Below are positions 61,681 to 64,000 of a stretch of DNA of 64,000 nt, in pieces. Position 1 is the stretch's first letter, and every line of letters begins with the position of its first letter. The stretch spans positions 1 to 64,000 of the forward strand of contig NZ_JPRD01000052.1 of the NCBI RefSeq assembly GCF_000817815.1, read 5' to 3'. Source of the stretch: Vibrio owensii CAIM 1854 = LMG 25443. GTDB lineage: Bacteria > Pseudomonadota > Gammaproteobacteria > Enterobacterales > Vibrionaceae. The position numbers were made by a program, and so were the translations under genes. The notes beneath the pieces were generated by a model. The model saw nothing but the letters and a program-made list of their open reading frames with translations. It ran no database searches and was not told the origin of the DNA.

Positions 61681-63885
61681 TTACAACGCACGATATTTAT
61701 CTCTTAGTCTTTGACGAACCCATTCCGCCAAGGCGTTCACCGCAAAGGTGAAGACAAACAAAATTAATGCCGATAGGAACAACAATCGGTAGTGCGAACT
61801 GCCTACTTCCGACTCTGGCAATTCAACCGCAATGGTCGCCGACAAGCTACGCAAGCCTTCTAGCACGTTCCAATCCATTAATGGCGTATTACCTGTCGCC
61901 ATTAACACAATCATGGTTTCGCCCACAGCGCGACCAAGTCCCATCATGATTGCCGAGAAAATCCCCGGACTGGCTGTCAGCAGGACCACATAAATCAGCG
62001 TTTGCCATGGCGTCGCGCCAAGTGCTAATGAACCATCCGATAAGTGTTTCGGCACAGAGAAAATCGCATCTTCGGCAATGGTGAAAATCGTTGGAATAAC
62101 CGCAAAGCCCATAGCCAAACCAACCACCAGCGCGTTACGTTGGTCAAAGCCAATACCATGGTCAGTCAGGAACAAACGCATGTCCCCACCAAAGAAGGCT
62201 TGTTCAAGCATTGGTGATACCCACACACCCAAACCGATCAACAGCAGAAGCAAAGGCATCAATACCAAAGCATGCCACCCGTTAGGAAGGCGGTTACGTA
62301 TCGGTTGTGGGATCAGCGCCCATAGACCGCCCATCACCATGGTGCTCAGAGGCAAAACAAACAGCATCACCACGACGGTAATCAAATGGTCTTCCACAAT
62401 CGGGGCGAACCAAAGTCCGGCAAGGAAACCAATGATAACCGTAGGCAAAGCTTCCATTAACTCGATTGATGGCTTCACCACGCGACGCATACGTGGCGAC
62501 ATAAAGTAAGCGGTATAAATTGCGCCCAGTACAGCCAGTGGTACCGAGAACAACATTGCGAACATCGCCGCCTTGATGGTACCAAACGCAATTGGCACTA
62601 AGCTGAATTTCGCCTCGAAGTCATCACTGGCTGAGGTAGATTGCCACACAAATTCTGGCTCTGGATAACCTTCATACCAAACCTTTTGCCATAAGGAGGA
62701 CAGAGAGACTTCTGGGTACGGGTTATCAACAAACGCGACATTCAATTCGTCGTTTTGCCATGTGATCAGATAGCGCTCGTTATTCGACATTCCTGCCATC
62801 ACTGGCGCTTGTTTGTAGGCACGTTTAAACAACACCAACTTCTCACTGGTGGTGTAGTGGCTTTGCAGAGTACCGTTGGTGTAAAAGCTGTAGAAACCTT
62901 TGCGGTGTGAATCGGGAAGTAAATACTTCAGCTCAGACGCCAACTTAAAGTCACGAATGTGAGTCAAAGTTCGCTGGTCGCCCTGCAACGTATCAAACCA
63001 TTGCGATACACGACCATCGTTATGTGTAACAAGCAGGGAATACGCCCCAGCCAACAAATCCATCGTTCTCACTGAGTGCTTTTTATCGCCCTGCGTCAGA
63101 TCGATCACTTCACGCACTGAGAACTTGTTGTCACCTTTCACCAAGACAATCAGCTCTGAACCATTTCGCAAGTAAAGGTTATTGCCATCTGGCGTCAGCA
63201 ACATTTGGTCTGGCGCATCAAAACCTGAAGAGAAGGTGTAATCATGGGTAACAGGTGATGCATCTAATAGTTGAGGAACTTGCCAACGCGCTTTTATTAC
63301 GCCACTTTGTGTTTGCCAAACAAGGGTTGGAGCTTGCGTGGAAGTACTAAAAACAAACTTCTTAACTGGATCGGATGCACCTGTCAGTTGCATGTCCATT
63401 GAGGTTCGAAACGGCACGACTTCTGGTGGGCGAGTGTTTTCGCGCAGTGTTGCGTTAAATTCCGGTTTGAAGATGTGTGCTTTGCCTTGGTCGTCAACCA
63501 AACCATACCAACCTAACCCCGGCGCAGACTGAGAAAATGCCACTGGGTTGTTGGCTATTTGCTGAGTGTACAGCGCAGGTTTGCTGGAATCATCGAGAGG
63601 AAGAAAACGCACTTCACCGGATTGGGTTAACACCAGACCGATTTGAGAGTAATCATCAACGGAAATTGCGAGTGGCTTCCCGCTTTGGGTAGCGCGAGCG
63701 GCATAATTGGTTTCGATCTCTGCATCAGAAAACAGAGGAATGATCACCATCGCAAGGTAAACAAAGATCAACACAAGAGCAGCAAGAACGCCTACACCAC
63801 CGGATGTCACTGCAAATCGAACCAAACGATCTTTGATCAATCGTTTTTTATCTTTTTCCTGCAATGAAAACTCGGCTTGTGCCAT
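61681..63885 (-). CDS. pstC: Phosphate ABC transporter permease PstC (long form)
   Basis: A 734-residue permease partner of PstA. It is far longer than E. coli PstC (319) owing to a periplasmic domain of about 370 residues after the first helix (about 30-50), with beta-propeller-like repeats. The permease core (from about 455) includes the contact loop DGSLALGATPWQTLIYVVL. I start it at 63885 (MAQAEFSLQ), which has a GAGAG ribosome site; the longer frame adds 31 residues that cross the Pho box region. A solute-binding pstS gene is not in the window. Confidence 0.9.
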   Translation of the reverse strand: MAQAEFSLQEKDKKRLIKDRLVRFAVTSGGVGVLAALVLIFVYLAMVIIPLFSDAEIETNYAARATQSGKPLAISVDDYSQIGLVLTQSGEVRFLPLDDSSKPALYTQQIANNPVAFSQSAPGLGWYGLVDDQGKAHIFKPEFNATLRENTRPPEVVPFRTSMDMQLTGASDPVKKFVFSTSTQAPTLVWQTQSGVIKARWQVPQLLDASPVTHDYTFSSGFDAPDQMLLTPDGNNLYLRNGSELIVLVKGDNKFSVREVIDLTQGDKKHSVRTMDLLAGAYSLLVTHNDGRVSQWFDTLQGDQRTLTHIRDFKLASELKYLLPDSHRKGFYSFYTNGTLQSHYTTSEKLVLFKRAYKQAPVMAGMSNNERYLITWQNDELNVAFVDNPYPEVSLSSLWQKVWYEGYPEPEFVWQSTSASDDFEAKFSLVPIAFGTIKAAMFAMLFSVPLAVLGAIYTAYFMSPRMRRVVKPSIELMEALPTVIIGFLAGLWFAPIVEDHLITVVVMLFVLPLSTMVMGGLWALIPQPIRNRLPNGWHALVLMPLLLLLIGLGVWVSPMLEQAFFGGDMRLFLTDHGIGFDQRNALVVGLAMGFAVIPTIFTIAEDAIFSVPKHLSDGSLALGATPWQTLIYVVLLTASPGIFSAIMMGLGRAVGETMIVLMATGNTPLMDWNVLEGLRSLSATIAVELPESEVGSSHYRLLFLSALILFVFTFAVNALAEWVRQRLRDKYRAL

Positions 63886-63915
63886 TGATCTCTCTACCCT
63901 TTTTGACTTAGTACT

Positions 63916-63949
63916 AGAATATGTCGTTAAGATGACAATTATATTACAG
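63916..63949 (-). promoter_or_regulatory. Pho box and promoter of pstC
   Basis: The minus strand carries CTGTAATATAATTGTCAT (63932-63949), a 16/18 match to the PhoB box consensus CTGTCATAWAWCTGTCAY. Ten bases further lies TATTCT (63916-63921) as -10, the standard spacing for PhoB-activated promoters. It ends 47 bases before the pstC ATG. Confidence 0.85.
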
Positions 63950-64000
63950 ATCACATTAAACAACTGAAAAGAATACAACTCTTATGCAGACCGTGTTATG

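Overview
The window looks like chromosomal DNA of a marine Vibrio, most likely chromosome 1 of a species near the Harveyi clade (V. parahaemolyticus, V. alginolyticus, V. campbellii and relatives). The evidence is the gammaproteobacterial core gene order, the long PstC and PstA proteins, a chitin and D-alanine theme, and an OxyR2/Prx2 pair whose OxyR has Cys206, Cys215 and Glu204 exactly where the V. vulnificus protein has them. The species assignment is an inference from recognised families; no alignment was run. I see no rRNA, tRNA, CRISPR array, prophage, integrase or insertion sequence.

Region 1 (1 to 16 kb) is a lineage-specific mix. It holds a translationally coupled aminotransferase plus BKACE (beta-keto acid cleavage) pair, O-acetylhomoserine sulfhydrylase (metY), an MscS channel, a class 3 lipase paired with a small exported protein, a LysR regulator divergent from D-amino acid dehydrogenase (dadA), an alanine/sodium symporter, an acetate transporter (satP), a secreted GH19 chitinase with two chitin-binding modules, and an NhaC-type antiporter. 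The first 54 bases hold no gene that I can recognise.

Region 2 (16 to 41.6 kb) is a long ancestral block in nearly the E. coli order: guaA-guaB / xseA / zinc ribbon / der / bamB / yfgM / hisS / ispG / rodZ / rlmN / ndk / pepB / iscX-fdx-hscA-hscB-iscA-iscU-iscS-iscR / trmJ / suhB. The main departures are a GGDEF gene and an AlaX-type editing gene inserted between the zinc-ribbon gene and der. The isc operon is preceded by two abutting type 1 IscR sites.

Region 3 (41.7 to 47.5 kb) is secF-secD-yajC-tgt-queA, also in ancestral order.

Region 4 (47.5 to 58.4 kb) is mixed. It contains a tiny exported cysteine-containing protein, a CBS-domain protein, the glyoxylate shunt genes aceB-aceA with an unusually long and palindrome-rich upstream region, oxyR2 divergent from the peroxiredoxin gene prx2, cutC, polyphosphate kinase 2 followed 9 bases later by a LysR regulator, and two small outer-membrane proteins. 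One of these is a miniature trimeric-autotransporter-like protein with proline-rich repeats.

Region 5 (58.4 to 64 kb) is the phosphate operon pstC-pstA-pstB-phoU read leftward behind a 16/18 Pho box. No pstS lies within the window.

Most start codons were chosen from ribosome binding sites and family length, and the choice is noted where it differs from the longest reading frame. Nothing here is clearly a new defence or mobile system. The best candidates for unstudied biology are the aminotransferase/BKACE pair, the lipase/exported-protein pair, the mini-autotransporter, and the structured intergenic DNA upstream of rodZ and of aceB.
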